Of a stretch of DNA of 64,000 bases, positions 63,793 through 64,000 are shown in pieces (the stretch's first letter is position 1; each line of letters starts with the position of its first letter). A program made the translations under genes and the position numbers. Source of the stretch: CAYFPO01 sp964345035 (GTDB taxonomy: Bacteria > Fidelibacterota > Marinisomatia > SCGC-AAA003-L08 > GCA-002704045); assembly GCA_964345035.1 (NCBI GenBank), contig CAYFPO010000001.1, positions 186,001-250,000 of the forward strand. Reading direction: 5' to 3'. Under the pieces are notes generated by a model. It was given only the letters and a program-made list of their open reading frames with translations, was not told the DNA's origin and did not search any database.

Positions 63793-63997
63793 ATTTTTAA
63801 TTTTATTAGTTTATATATATAAATATTCAATAGGTCAATTATTTCCGCCATCATGCAGATTTCAACCAACTTGTACCAATTATATGGTTGATTCAATAAA
63901 CAAGCATGGATCATTTAGAGGTTCATATAATGGAATAAAACGTATTTTTAGGTGCCATCCACTTTCCAGAAAATTTGGATATGATCCCGTAGAATAA
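63785..63997 (+). CDS. yidD: Membrane protein insertion efficiency factor YidD
   Basis: 70 codons. Hydrophobic start then YKYSIGQLFPPSCRFQPTC with the conserved Pro-Ser-Cys-Arg and Cys, GIKRIFRCHPLS and GYDPV. Works with YidC, whose gene probably lies just beyond the window. Follows rnpA with an 8-base overlap in the classical rpmH-rnpA-yidD order. Confidence 0.95.
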   Translation: MNKFLILLVYIYKYSIGQLFPPSCRFQPTCTNYMVDSINKHGSFRGSYNGIKRIFRCHPLSRKFGYDPVE

Positions 63998-64000
63998 ATG

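Noticed and set aside
1..64000. CRISPR arrays, insertion sequences, tRNA and rRNA genes
   Set aside because: No regular direct-repeat arrays, transposase genes or tRNA-like cloverleafs were seen; a covariance-model scan would be needed to be certain about tRNAs and small RNAs.

Overview
The window is a low-GC bacterial chromosome segment, densely packed with genes and with no insertion sequences, phage genes, CRISPR arrays, rRNA or tRNA genes that I can see. The gene content points to a Gram-negative member of the FCB superphylum, and the best guess is Candidatus Neomarinimicrobiota (SAR406, Marinimicrobia). The reasons are a lipid A set (lpxB, lpxK, DUF374 acyltransferase), a T9SS type A C-terminal sorting domain, a dockerin-like repeat of the kind common in marine FCB lineages, helix-hairpin-helix-associated barrel proteins, and an SDR-type threonine dehydrogenase. 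UGA works as an ordinary stop in several overlapping genes, so the genetic code is standard, with one apparent recoding event.

Layout. 1-3640: the 3' end of coaBC, an endonuclease/exonuclease/phosphatase lipoprotein, and the threonine catabolic pair tdh-kbl. 3644-13718 (minus): a housekeeping run of HAD phosphatase, dapF, a catalytic plus non-catalytic M16 peptidase pair, SDR, plsC, mutY, MarR regulator, HAD, a family I.5-like lipase and a Ste24-type M48 protease. 13746-15790 (minus): a small accessory island with a cupin, a probable selenoprotein of the glycine/D-proline reductase selenoprotein B family (in-frame UGA followed by a SECIS-like hairpin), an atypical HAD protein and a frameshifted methyltransferase. 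15823-28437 (minus): M24 peptidase, TPR protein, B12-binding mutase subunit, dtd, dnaE, an archaeal-lipid-type UbiA prenyltransferase, prmC, prfA, DUF1385, rpmE, aminotransferase and rho. 28539-36534 (minus): folC, a cell-wall amidase, two outer-membrane-type beta proteins, motB, motA, ftsB and eno, closely spaced as one envelope-themed operon.

36703-43642 (plus): a surface polysaccharide module (flippase, two GT4, a two-domain deacetylase-like protein, GT2) followed by Ppx/GppA. 44288-48066 (plus): a Gfo/Idh/MocA oxidoreductase, lpxB, a DUF374 acyltransferase and lpxK, a lipid A assembly block. 47987-55847: secreted or surface proteins, including a 1078-codon FG-GAP/Ig-like protein that overlaps lpxK tail to tail, a DUF4139 protein, a dockerin-tagged metallophosphoesterase and a T9SS-tagged protein. 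55851-58342 (minus): an M28 peptidase lipoprotein and a glycerophosphodiesterase. 58343-64000 (plus): an AT-rich region followed by dnaA, a two-component system, ssb, a small lipoprotein, queF, rpmH, rnpA and yidD, resembling an origin-proximal neighbourhood but without dnaN next to dnaA.

The strongest unusual signal is the selenoprotein at 14141-14860. Two other points worth following are the flagellum-free MotAB stator embedded with outer-membrane proteins and a peptidoglycan amidase, and a GnnA-like oxidoreductase next to lpxB. No intergenic gap exceeds about 210 bases. Family assignments come from motif reading only; no database search was run.
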